In this document: one piece after another, positions 1-6,066 of the stretch
Numbering within the stretch: position 1 is the stretch's first letter
Layout of the letters: every line of letters begins with the position of its first letter
Assembly (NCBI GenBank): GCA_026786325.1
Contig: JAJAYH010000181.1
Coordinates: 1 to 8,424 of the forward strand
Origin: Alkalinema sp. CAN_BIN05
GTDB lineage: Bacteria; Cyanobacteriota; Cyanobacteriia; Leptolyngbyales; Leptolyngbyaceae
Reading direction: 5' to 3'
Length of the DNA stretch: 8,424 nt
The notes under the pieces: model-generated
Database searches by the model: none
What the model was told of the DNA's origin: nothing
What the model saw: only the letters and a program-made list of their open reading frames with translations
Made by a program: the position numbers and the translations under genes

Positions 1-1049
1 CCCTCAAACTGACGAGTCATAGGATTTTCGAGCTGCTGAAATTTCTGAAAAATCAAATGTTGCTTATCCGCCGGAATCCCAATGCCCGTGTCCCACACCG
101 TAAAGGCCACCCAACCCTCCCAACGACTCACCCGTAATCCAGTCATTCCCTCACTGGGCGTAAATTTAAGTGCATTGGAAATCAAATGACGCAACATCTG
201 CTGAAGGCTCGTCGGATCTGCCACCAAAGACTCCAGTCCCGGTTCTATGGTCATCGTAAAGCTAGGCCAAGGCTGCTCAGAAGCGTCGGGCACAGGATCG
301 GGAGAATGATGCTGAACTTGCTCAAGGGCTTTGCGGCAAATCTGGGCTAGGTCCACCGAACTGGGATGCAGATCTAGATGCCCGGTTTCCATGCGGGTAA
401 AGTCGAGAATATCGTTGACAATATTAATGAGTTGTTTGCCGCTACGATGGATCAATTGGGCATAACGCCGCTGCCGATCGCTCAACTCCCCCATCATTGG
501 GTCTTGTAGCAGCTTCGACAATCCCAACAACGCCGTCAAGGGCGATCGCAATTCATGGCTCATACAGGCTAAGAACTCATCTTTCAATCGATTTACTTGC
601 AACATCTCCGCATCGATCGCAATCTCACGCTTGGGAATTTGGGACGACGGATGATTGAGCAAAGGAAACGCTTCACCTGGATCCAAACTATTCAGGTTAC
701 GTTTCGACGACAGGGGCGCTTCCGTCACATCTTCTAGCCATACCATCCATGAGGGACTATCCACCGCGATCGGTTGCCAAGTCACTTGAATGAGTCGTGA
801 GTCTCCCCGTTTCGTTTGCCAGGTCTGGACGCAGGTCTCAGGAAAAACAGCGCCTACCCCAAGCAAACGCTCTAAACTCCCCACCGCAAACGGCTCCACA
901 AATCCACCCACAAACTTAGACCAAGCGGGGTTCGGATAACTACGATCGGGTGAATCTCTAGATAATAGCAGCGACGGCAAAGGCAACGCCTCCAGCAACC
1001 GCACCAGAGTTGACTCTGCCCAGTCACCAGAGGAAAAAATAGGGTTCAT
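1..1049 (-). CDS. PAS-domain sensor histidine kinase, 3' end outside the window
   Basis: This is a two-component sensor kinase that would autophosphorylate on histidine and pass the phosphate to an unidentified response regulator. Translation from the ATG at 1049 is open for 349 residues to the window edge. Residues about 14-110 look like a divergent PAS domain (PNPAW near residue 55, ending VWLEDVTE). The HisKA H-box MSHELRSP has its phosphorylatable histidine at residue 165. The HATPase domain shows an N-box (N292 in LISNALKFT) and a G1 box DTGIGIP starting at D320. The last visible residues, FQKFQQLENPMTRQFEG, lead into the expected but missing G2 box. No transmembrane segment is visible, so it is probably soluble. 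It lacks the KaiB-like domain of SasA, and no GAF domain is visible as in CikA. It is divergent from kaiA with 173 bp between the starts. No Shine-Dalgarno is seen. The family is certain; the signal and partner are unknown. Confidence 0.93.
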   Translation of the reverse strand, partial: MNPIFSSGDWAESTLVRLLEALPLPSLLLSRDSPDRSYPNPAWSKFVGGFVEPFAVGSLERLLGVGAVFPETCVQTWQTKRGDSRLIQVTWQPIAVDSPSWMVWLEDVTEAPLSSKRNLNSLDPGEAFPLLNHPSSQIPKREIAIDAEMLQVNRLKDEFLACMSHELRSPLTALLGLSKLLQDPMMGELSDRQRRYAQLIHRSGKQLINIVNDILDFTRMETGHLDLHPSSVDLAQICRKALEQVQHHSPDPVPDASEQPWPSFTMTIEPGLESLVADPTSLQQMLRHLISNALKFTPSEGMTGLRVSRWEGWVAFTVWDTGIGIPADKQHLIFQKFQQLENPMTRQFE

Positions 1050-1088
1050 AGCGCGCAGGGACCAGAAAACGGATAGATGTAGCCAAAA

Positions 1089-1114
1089 AATCGAATGAAA
1101 CAATCGAATAAAAC
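1089..1114. repeat. 13-bp tandem direct repeat in the kinase/kaiA intergenic region
   Basis: Two back-to-back copies are seen: AATCGAATGAAAC (1089-1101) and AATCGAATAAAAC (1102-1114), with 12 of 13 bases identical. The repeat sits 40 bp upstream of the kinase start and 109 bp upstream of kaiA, in an AT-rich divergent promoter region. A tandem site with a 13-bp period could bind a tandem-dimer regulator, but it matches no motif I can name. The repeat is certain; its role is unknown. Confidence 0.75.
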
Positions 1115-1140
1115 ATAATAGAAAATCATTATCCCAATGT

Positions 1141-1169
1141 TTCATCTCTATTTCAAAAACCATTATGAT
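1141..1169 (+). promoter_or_regulatory. weak candidate kaiA promoter
   Basis: TATGAT at 1164-1169 matches the -10 consensus at five of six positions. Seventeen bases upstream, TTCATC (1141-1146) is only a poor -35. A start near 1176 would leave a leader of about 47 nt before the GTG at 1223. The whole region is AT-rich, so chance matches are likely. Confidence 0.22.
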
Positions 1170-1222
1170 CACTTCAGACTTAAGATGTTGAATACAGATA
1201 TTAAAAAAAAGTTAATTTTATC

Positions 1223-2173
1223 GTGACCGATCTTACTGATCCTATGTTTGCGTCCTTCCCCCCCGAAGCTAAACCCGAAACTAAACTCTCGGTATGCTGC
1301 TTTTTAGCGGGGCGATCGTACTGGGACCATTTAACCAATTTTTTGCCCAAAACAAGTTACACGCTGATTCAACCTCAGTCTCAGTCCGAACTTCTGAGAA
1401 TTTTAGAAAAAAGCGCTCAACAAATTGATTGCCTCTTGCTTCAGGAAAGTCCGGCCTTAAGTGGTCTCATCAGTTGGCTCAGTGAAAATGTCACCTTATT
1501 ACCTACCGTCATTATTCAAGACAAAGCCCCGGAAGTCCCCACAGTTCTATGCCACGAAGCTGAAATTCACTTGACCCTCGATCGGCTCGACACCGTGCCC
1601 ATGGCGCTCAATAAAGCGATCGAAGCCTTTCTCCACCTCTCCCCAGCCGGAATTTTGACAGAACCCGATCTAACGGATGAACTCGGGGCAGAAATGGGCG
1701 GCTATCTAACGGACGATACCGAAAGAAAAAAAGCCCAAGCCTCCCTAATCAACCAACAACAGCGACTCTCCGAAAAACTAAAGGAACGCCTCGGCTATCT
1801 CGGGGTTTACTACAAGCGCAGCCCCAAAGCCTACCTGCGGAACCTTCCCCCAGAGGAACAATTAGAGACTTTGGCTGAACTCAAAGCGGAGTATCGCGGT
1901 ATTGTATTGGGATATTTCAATGCGTACGGGGATATTAATCAGAAGATTGATGCCTACATCGACATGGCCTTCTTTGCGGACCTACCCGTGTCCCAGGTAG
2001 TCGAGACACATATGGACGTGATGGATGATTTTGTGAAGCAACTAAAATTGGAAGGCCGCAATGAAGACATCGTTCTAGATTATCGTTTGACTCTGATCGA
2101 CACCCTGGCGCACCTCTGTGAAATGTATCGCCGATCGATTCCCAAGGAATCCACCAACCCCGCCTTCCTTTAG
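1223..2173 (+). CDS. kaiA: circadian clock protein KaiA
   Basis: KaiA stimulates KaiC autophosphorylation by binding the KaiC C-terminal tail; KaiB-KaiC later sequesters it. The reading frame gives 316 residues, a full-length KaiA compared with about 284 in S. elongatus. Residues about 22-140 form the pseudo-receiver domain (IDCLLL at 68-73). Residues about 141-175 are the linker. Residues about 176-308 are the four-helix dimerisation and KaiC-binding domain, with the hallmark stretches ERLGYLGVYYKR, MAFFADLPV and DYRLTLID, ending HLCEMYRRSIPKES. The start is uncertain: the GTG at 1223 gives 316 residues and the in-frame ATG at 1244 gives 309. Neither has a Shine-Dalgarno and both precede the pseudo-receiver domain, so function does not depend on the choice. 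kaiB starts 9 bp after the stop, which implies a kaiAB transcript. The coding strand is C-rich relative to G. Confidence 0.97.
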   Translation: MTDLTDPMFASFPPEAKPETKLSVCCFLAGRSYWDHLTNFLPKTSYTLIQPQSQSELLRILEKSAQQIDCLLLQESPALSGLISWLSENVTLLPTVIIQDKAPEVPTVLCHEAEIHLTLDRLDTVPMALNKAIEAFLHLSPAGILTEPDLTDELGAEMGGYLTDDTERKKAQASLINQQQRLSEKLKERLGYLGVYYKRSPKAYLRNLPPEEQLETLAELKAEYRGIVLGYFNAYGDINQKIDAYIDMAFFADLPVSQVVETHMDVMDDFVKQLKLEGRNEDIVLDYRLTLIDTLAHLCEMYRRSIPKESTNPAFL

Positions 2174-2182
2174 AGACTTTCC

Positions 2183-2509
2183 ATGCAAAATACTCGAAAA
2201 GTTTACGTTCTAAAGCTCTACGTAGCTGGGAACACGCCCAATTCACTCCACGCACTCAAGACCCTAAACGAAATTTTGGAGCAGGAATTCCAAGGAGTCT
2301 ATGCCCTCAAAGTAATCGATGTCCTTAAAAATCCTCAACTGGCAGAAGAAGATAAAATTTTAGCTACTCCCACCCTCGCGAAAATATTGCCCCCACCTAT
2401 GCGAAGAATTATTGGCGACCTGAGCGATCGTGAACGAGTTCTAATTGGATTGGACTTGCTGTATGAAGAACTTCAAGACGACCAAAATAAAGCTTGGGAC
2501 GAGCAATAG
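2183..2509 (+). CDS. kaiB: circadian clock protein KaiB
   Basis: KaiB is the metamorphic clock protein that binds the KaiC CI ring in its fold-switched thioredoxin-like form. It captures KaiA there and displaces SasA to engage CikA. The protein has 108 residues; S. elongatus KaiB has 102. The N-terminal half reads VYVLKLYVAGNTPNS, followed by ALKVIDVLKNPQLAEEDKI and ATPTLAKILPPP. The prolines of the fold-switching region are P63 and P70-P72. The tail after IGDLSDRERVLIGLDLLYEEL is acidic, as is usual. The ATG at 2183 is preceded only by a weak GAGA at 2173-2176. It lies 9 bp behind kaiA and is probably cotranscribed with it, whereas 208 bp separate it from kaiC. A 15-bp-period tandem repeat begins directly after the stop codon. 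Confidence 0.98.
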   Translation: MQNTRKVYVLKLYVAGNTPNSLHALKTLNEILEQEFQGVYALKVIDVLKNPQLAEEDKILATPTLAKILPPPMRRIIGDLSDRERVLIGLDLLYEELQDDQNKAWDEQ

Positions 2510-2553
2510 TAGTCGTGAAATGAATAGTCGTGAAATAAGTAGTCGTGAAGCAA
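2510..2553. repeat. 15-bp-period tandem repeat after the kaiB stop
   Basis: Three copies of a unit beginning TAGTCGTGAA start at 2510, 2525 and 2540, exactly 15 bp apart. The first two share TAGTCGTGAAAT. The third reads TAGTCGTGAAGCAA and runs into a degenerate TAGTGAG at 2554. The array is bracketed by a perfect 9-bp direct repeat, AGCAATAGT, at 2502-2510 (overlapping the kaiB stop codon) and 2549-2557. It is too short and too closely spaced for CRISPR. Replication slippage is the simplest origin; any regulatory role is unknown. Confidence 0.85.
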
Positions 2554-2647
2554 TAGTGAGAGATTCGATCGCATAACGTTAATAACCGAAATAAAACGCC
2601 ATCAAACGAGAAGAATCTATGTCTAGACCTTCTCTATCATTAAACAG

Positions 2648-2686
2648 TGGTAAGGTTTCCAGAACATAGTGCCATAACCATTACCA
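2648..2686. promoter_or_regulatory. imperfect inverted repeat next to the kaiC -10 element
   Basis: TGGTAAGGTT (2648-2657) pairs with AACCATTACCA (2676-2686) over ten base pairs, with one bulged A at 2680 and an 18-nt centre. The right arm ends one base before the TATAAT at 2688, so the dyad covers the place where a -35 element would lie. It could be an operator for a regulator of kaiC. As it lies upstream of the predicted transcript, it is less likely to act as an RNA hairpin of kaiC itself, though it could fold in a kaiAB read-through transcript. No T-tract follows, so it is not an intrinsic terminator. Confidence 0.45.
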
Positions 2687-2687
2687 A

Positions 2688-2693
2688 TATAAT
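2688..2693 (+). promoter_or_regulatory. candidate kaiC promoter -10 box
   Basis: A perfect TATAAT lies 24 bp upstream of the kaiC ATG, which would give a leader of about 18 nt. No good -35 is present at 17 bp (CATAGT at 2665-2670). The promoter may therefore depend on an activator or an alternative sigma factor. The 208-bp kaiB-kaiC gap supports an independent kaiC promoter. Confidence 0.5.
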
Positions 2694-2717
2694 CTAGCGA
2701 AAAGAACTGCAAGTTTT

Positions 2718-4265
2718 ATGGAACCGACTTTTCAATCCGAACCGAAGAAAAATCTTGAATCATTAGGAATCCAAAAAATCAGGACGATGATCGAGGGCTT
2801 CGATGACATTAGCCGTGGTGGGTTCCCCATTGGCCGAACCAGTCTCGTTAGCGGCACGTCGGGGACGGGGAAAACTCTGCTCGCCATGCAATTTTTATAC
2901 AATGGTATTGAGCATTTTGATGATTCGGGCGTATTTGTCACCTTTGAGGAGACTGCCAGTGACATTATTAAAAATGCGGTTAGTTTTGGTTGGGACTTAC
3001 AAAAGCTAATTGATGAAGGCAAGTTATTCATTTTGGATGCATCCCCGGACCCTGAAGGCCAGGAAGTCGTCGGCAATTTTGATTTTTCTGCCTTAATCGA
3101 GCGCATTCAGTACGCTATCCGCAAATACAAAGCTAAACGGGTGTCAATAGATTCCGTCACCGCCTTATTTCAGCAATACGATTCGGCATCGCTGGTCCGT
3201 CGTGAAATTTTAAGATTAGTCTCGAGGCTGAAGCACCTCGGCGTTACCACCATCATCACCACAGAGCGTACAGAAGAATATGGTCAAGTCGCTCGCTTTG
3301 GGGTTGAAGAATTTGTCGCTGATAATGTCGTCATTGTGCGTAACGTCCTAGAAGGTGAACGTCGTCGCCGCACTATTGAAATTCTAAAATTACGCGGCAC
3401 CACCCACATGAAAGGCGAATATCCCTTCACCATCACCACCAACGGCATGAATATCTTCCCGTTGGGAGCCATGCGTCTGACCCAGAAATCGTCGAATGTT
3501 CGCGTATCGTCTGGTGTTGAGAAGCTAGACGCGATGTGTGGCGGCGGATTTTTCAAGGACTCCATCATTCTGGCGACAGGAGCCACGGGAACTGGAAAAA
3601 CTCTGTTGGTCAGTAAGTTCATTCAACAGGGCTGTATGCAGGGTGAACGAGCGATTCTGTTTGCTTATGAAGAATCTCGCGCCCAGCTTTCCCGAAATGC
3701 CAGCTCTTGGGGCACGGATTTTGAGGACTTTGAACGACGTGGACTCTTGAAGATTATTTGCGCTTATCCAGAGTCTGCTGGATTGGAAGATCATTTACAA
3801 ATGATTAAGTCAGAAATTGCGGAATTTAAGCCGACCCGCATTGCAATAGATTCTCTGTCGGCCTTAGCGCGAGGGGTTAGTAATAATTCCTTCCGCCAGT
3901 TTGTCATTGGGGTTACAGGCTTTGCAAAACAAGAAGAAATTACAGGCTTCTTCACCAACACAACGGATCAATTCATGGGATCTCACTCCATCACTGACTC
4001 CCACATTTCCACCATTACAGACACCATCTTGATGTTACATTACGTCGAAATTCGGGGTGAAATGTCGCGGGCATTGAATGTATTTAAAATGCGTGGTTCG
4101 GCCCATGATAAAGGAATTCGTGAATATATCATCAGCAGCAATGGACCCGAAATTAAAGATTCTTTCCGAAATTTTGAAGGCATTATCAGCGGGTCGCCGT
4201 CACGGGTATCGATCGATGAAAAAATGGATCTCGGACGGATTGCGAAGGGTTTGAAGTCTGAATAG
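2718..4265 (+). CDS. kaiC: circadian clock protein KaiC, ATPase/autokinase/autophosphatase
   Basis: KaiC is the central clock component: a hexameric double RecA-like ATPase whose phosphorylation cycle keeps circadian time and drives output through SasA, CikA and RpaA. The protein has 515 residues (S. elongatus has 519). The CI domain has Walker A GTSGTGKT at 46-53 and catalytic E77/E78. The CII domain has Walker A GATGTGKT at 288-295 and E318/E319. The phosphorylation sites S431 and T432, and also T426, are all present at the same numbers as in S. elongatus, which confirms the ATG at 2718. The A-loop region follows FRNFE and the C-terminal KaiA-binding tail ends GLKSE. Position 488, which I recall as Arg in S. 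elongatus, is Gly here. Nothing is broken. It probably has its own promoter at 2688-2693. No convincing terminator follows before the next gene, 87 bp downstream. Confidence 0.99.
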   Translation: MEPTFQSEPKKNLESLGIQKIRTMIEGFDDISRGGFPIGRTSLVSGTSGTGKTLLAMQFLYNGIEHFDDSGVFVTFEETASDIIKNAVSFGWDLQKLIDEGKLFILDASPDPEGQEVVGNFDFSALIERIQYAIRKYKAKRVSIDSVTALFQQYDSASLVRREILRLVSRLKHLGVTTIITTERTEEYGQVARFGVEEFVADNVVIVRNVLEGERRRRTIEILKLRGTTHMKGEYPFTITTNGMNIFPLGAMRLTQKSSNVRVSSGVEKLDAMCGGGFFKDSIILATGATGTGKTLLVSKFIQQGCMQGERAILFAYEESRAQLSRNASSWGTDFEDFERRGLLKIICAYPESAGLEDHLQMIKSEIAEFKPTRIAIDSLSALARGVSNNSFRQFVIGVTGFAKQEEITGFFTNTTDQFMGSHSITDSHISTITDTILMLHYVEIRGEMSRALNVFKMRGSAHDKGIREYIISSNGPEIKDSFRNFEGIISGSPSRVSIDEKMDLGRIAKGLKSE

Positions 4266-4352
4266 TTTAACTAATTATTTCGCGCCAGAGGCTATTGGCT
4301 AGTTGTTATGTAGGATACAGTTTGATACTGTGTTTCAACCGATGATCAGCGA

Positions 4353-5342
4353 ATGACATCAATGTTGTTCCCCGTCACATATTCGACGCTTTCCTGCGGA
4401 GCGTTAACTCAACAGTTGCTTTCTCAATATAAGATTGGGACCATTTTGAGCTGTCAGTTTTGGCGACGGGGGCTGAGTGATGTGTATTTGGTGGAGACCC
4501 AGACGGCTCAGTATGTGTTGCGGGTATCTCATGCCCATTGGCGATCGCAGTGTGAAGTTGCGTTTGAATTGGAGTTACTTGAGTTTTTAAACCAGACTGA
4601 CATTCCAGTTGCCTATCCGTTGCGGACGACGAAGGGTGAGTTATGCATTTCGATTCAGGCTCCGGAAGGCAACAGGTATGCAGCCTTATTTATTTATGCA
4701 CCGGGTTGTATTGCGATCGGTGATTTGAACCCGACTCAAAGCTATACCTTGGGTAAAACTGTTGCCGAGTTACATCAAGTTACACCAAAATTTGAGAGTC
4801 AGTTTTCTCGGCCTGATTTGACGTTGGATTTTTTACTTTCCCGATCGATGGAGACTATCCTCCCGTTTATGTCGGACCATCAGTATGACCGCTCTAATTT
4901 GGTCCATACGGCTGATCAGTTAATGGCAGAATTGGTAAAAAATCCGGCTGAGTTTCCCTATTGGGTGATGTGTTGGGGCGATCCCCATAGTGGCAATGTG
5001 CATTTTACTCGGGACGATCGGTTAATGATGTTTGATTTTGATCAGTGCGGCTATGGGTGGCGAGCCTTTGAGGTGGCGAAGTTTTTTCAGGTGGCCATAC
5101 GGGGCGGTGTTAGTATTCAGGTTCGATCGGCGTTTTTGGCAGGATATCAGGCGGTGTCTCCATTGGAGAGTTGGGAATTGAACAGTTTGAGAGCATTTAC
5201 TCAGGTGTCTCATATTTGGTCTTGGGCGATCGCCTTGACTCATGCGAAAGTTCATGATTACTGTAAGTTGGATTATCACTTTTTCAATCGTCGCCTTGAG
5301 CATCTGAAGCGGCTCCGATCGCCGGATTGTCATCTTTATTAA
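4353..5342 (+). CDS. APH/choline-kinase-fold phosphotransferase, substrate unknown
   Basis: This is a small-molecule kinase of the phosphotransferase enzyme family (APH, Pfam PF01636 type). It would transfer the ATP gamma-phosphate to a hydroxyl group on an unknown substrate. It has 329 residues. The N-lobe has a loop RRGLSDVYLVET (38-49) and the ATP-contact strand YVLRVSH, with Arg57 where many relatives have Lys. The catalytic loop is CWGDPHSGNVHF, with D210, H212 and N215 matching HGDxHxxN but with Trp replacing the first His. The metal-binding motif is MFDFD (D228/D230). The closest families by architecture are the homoserine-kinase-II-like and SrkA-like kinases. It is cytoplasmic, with no signal peptide. 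The start could be the ATG at 4353 or the one at 4362. It lies 87 bp downstream of kaiC in the same direction. Its coding strand is G-rich over C, opposite to its same-strand neighbours. Resistance to an aminoglycoside should not be assumed. Confidence 0.88.
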   Translation: MTSMLFPVTYSTLSCGALTQQLLSQYKIGTILSCQFWRRGLSDVYLVETQTAQYVLRVSHAHWRSQCEVAFELELLEFLNQTDIPVAYPLRTTKGELCISIQAPEGNRYAALFIYAPGCIAIGDLNPTQSYTLGKTVAELHQVTPKFESQFSRPDLTLDFLLSRSMETILPFMSDHQYDRSNLVHTADQLMAELVKNPAEFPYWVMCWGDPHSGNVHFTRDDRLMMFDFDQCGYGWRAFEVAKFFQVAIRGGVSIQVRSAFLAGYQAVSPLESWELNSLRAFTQVSHIWSWAIALTHAKVHDYCKLDYHFFNRRLEHLKRLRSPDCHLY

Positions 5343-5544
5343 GCATACAAAAACTCCATTAAAAAAGTAGGATAAAAGTCTGGCTCAAGTTCAATAAGAA
5401 CCGTTATAGTTTCTCTGATTTGGACTTACTATTTGGAATGTTGAATGGGTTATTTGAGTTGGCGATCGAGGATTTGTAAGAACTTTTAGTAGAGGAGATT
5501 GCCATTTTTCTTGAGAAATTCTGGGGTCAGTTGGATTAGACCCA

Positions 5545-5576
5545 TTGACTCTTTAGCCGACTATAGGGTTTACAGT
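5545..5576 (+). promoter_or_regulatory. MerR-type promoter and operator upstream of merR
   Basis: The -35 TTGACT (5545-5550) and -10 TACAGT (5571-5576) are separated by 20 bp. This is the over-long spacer that MerR-family activators untwist. Between them lies a dyad of 9-bp half-sites, ACTCTTTAG (5548-5556) and CTATAGGGT (5561-5569), around a 4-bp centre; seven of nine bases are symmetric. The arrangement closely resembles the Zn/Cd/Pb-type operators of ZntR, CadR and PbrR. It points toward the merR gene itself, with a start near 5583 and a leader of about 20 nt, so autoregulation is likely. The rest of the 260-bp gap (5343-5544) shows no gene; it contains only a short palindrome and a weak stem. 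Confidence 0.8.
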
Positions 5577-5602
5577 AGAAGAGTACGATCGGAACGTTAA
5601 CC

Positions 5603-6034
5603 ATGAATACAACAGCCAATCAGGTGTTTAAAATTGGAGACCTTGCCAAACGATCGCAAGTCTCCGTCGGGACCTTACGTTATTACGAAAGTTTGGGCTT
5701 AATTGTTCCGATCGATCGTGCCGCCAACAACTACCGTTACTACAGCCCTGAGACACTACAACAAGTTCAATTTATTAAAAAAGCGCAGTCGCTGAATTTT
5801 AGTTTGGCAGACATTCAAAACATACTAAAACTTCGCAGCACCGGAGAATCACCTTGTAGTTTAGTTGATAAATTACTAAATGAAAAAATCGAACATTTGG
5901 AACAACAAATTCAAAGTGCGATCGCCTTCAAAGAAGAACTAGAAACCTTTCGCGATCGAGTCTCGAATATTCCGCCTACTGCTTCAAGCGATCCCACCAT
6001 TTGTCAACATATTAGTGCCGTCTCCCTCACCTGA
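5603..6034 (+). CDS. MerR-family transcriptional regulator, heavy-metal type
   Basis: This is a dimeric DNA-binding regulator that would repress and, when bound to its inducer, activate a promoter with a long spacer. It has 143 residues. The winged helix-turn-helix spans about 9-75: FKIGDLAKRSQVSVGTLRYYE, then ANNYRYYSPETLQQVQFIKKAQ. A long dimerisation helix follows, from about 88 to 118. Cys85 (GESPCSLV) lies where metal-sensing members have their conserved Cys near residue 79-82. A second Cys, C134, lies in the C-terminal TICQHIS, with His136 beside it. The first Cys of the usual C-terminal pair is absent: FRDRVSN stands where LRxxC is expected. The ligand is therefore uncertain, although the operator looks like a Zn/Cd/Pb type. 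The start is at 5603, with GGA at 5591-5593 as a weak Shine-Dalgarno. rca begins 32 bp after the stop. Confidence 0.9.
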   Translation: MNTTANQVFKIGDLAKRSQVSVGTLRYYESLGLIVPIDRAANNYRYYSPETLQQVQFIKKAQSLNFSLADIQNILKLRSTGESPCSLVDKLLNEKIEHLEQQIQSAIAFKEELETFRDRVSNIPPTASSDPTICQHISAVSLT

Positions 6035-6040
6035 TATAAT
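6032..6040 (+). promoter_or_regulatory. extended -10 promoter for rca
   Basis: TGATATAAT is a perfect match to the extended -10 TGnTATAAT, and its TGA is the merR stop codon. A start near 6047 would leave about 20 nt before the rca ATG at 6067. The -35 at 17 bp (TTAGTG, 6012-6017) is poor, which an extended -10 can tolerate. This suggests that rca can be transcribed independently of merR. Confidence 0.55.
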
Positions 6041-6066
6041 TGCACCGTACTTCGATCGGTTCTGTC

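Noticed and set aside
1..1049. Identification of the kinase as SasA or CikA
   Set aside because: The N-terminus is PAS-like with no KaiB-like thioredoxin fold, and no GAF domain is visible before the HisKA.
1935..2255. 106-codon open frame on the minus strand across kaiA and kaiB
   Set aside because: It lies antisense to two certain clock genes, and its translation (Arg/Cys/Trp-rich) has no protein-family character.
2510..2560. CRISPR-like array
   Set aside because: The 15-bp period leaves no unique spacers, and no cas genes are present.
2608..2634. GAGAAG/CTTCTC stem between kaiB and kaiC as a kaiAB terminator
   Set aside because: A six-pair stem with a 15-nt loop and no following U-run is not a credible intrinsic terminator.
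4313..4335. Hairpin (ACAGT/ACTGT core) after kaiC as a terminator
   Set aside because: Only five Watson-Crick pairs, extended by weak G-T pairs, and no U-tract follows.
5507..5543. Palindrome TTTCTTGAGAAA and stem GGGTC/GACCC upstream of merR
   Set aside because: Short arms, common by chance in an AT-rich gap, no T-tract, and separate from the much better MerR operator.
6040..6066. In-frame TTG start upstream of rca
   Set aside because: The TTG overlaps the last base of a perfect extended -10, and the nine extra residues do not resemble the activase N-terminus, which begins cleanly at the ATG at 6067.
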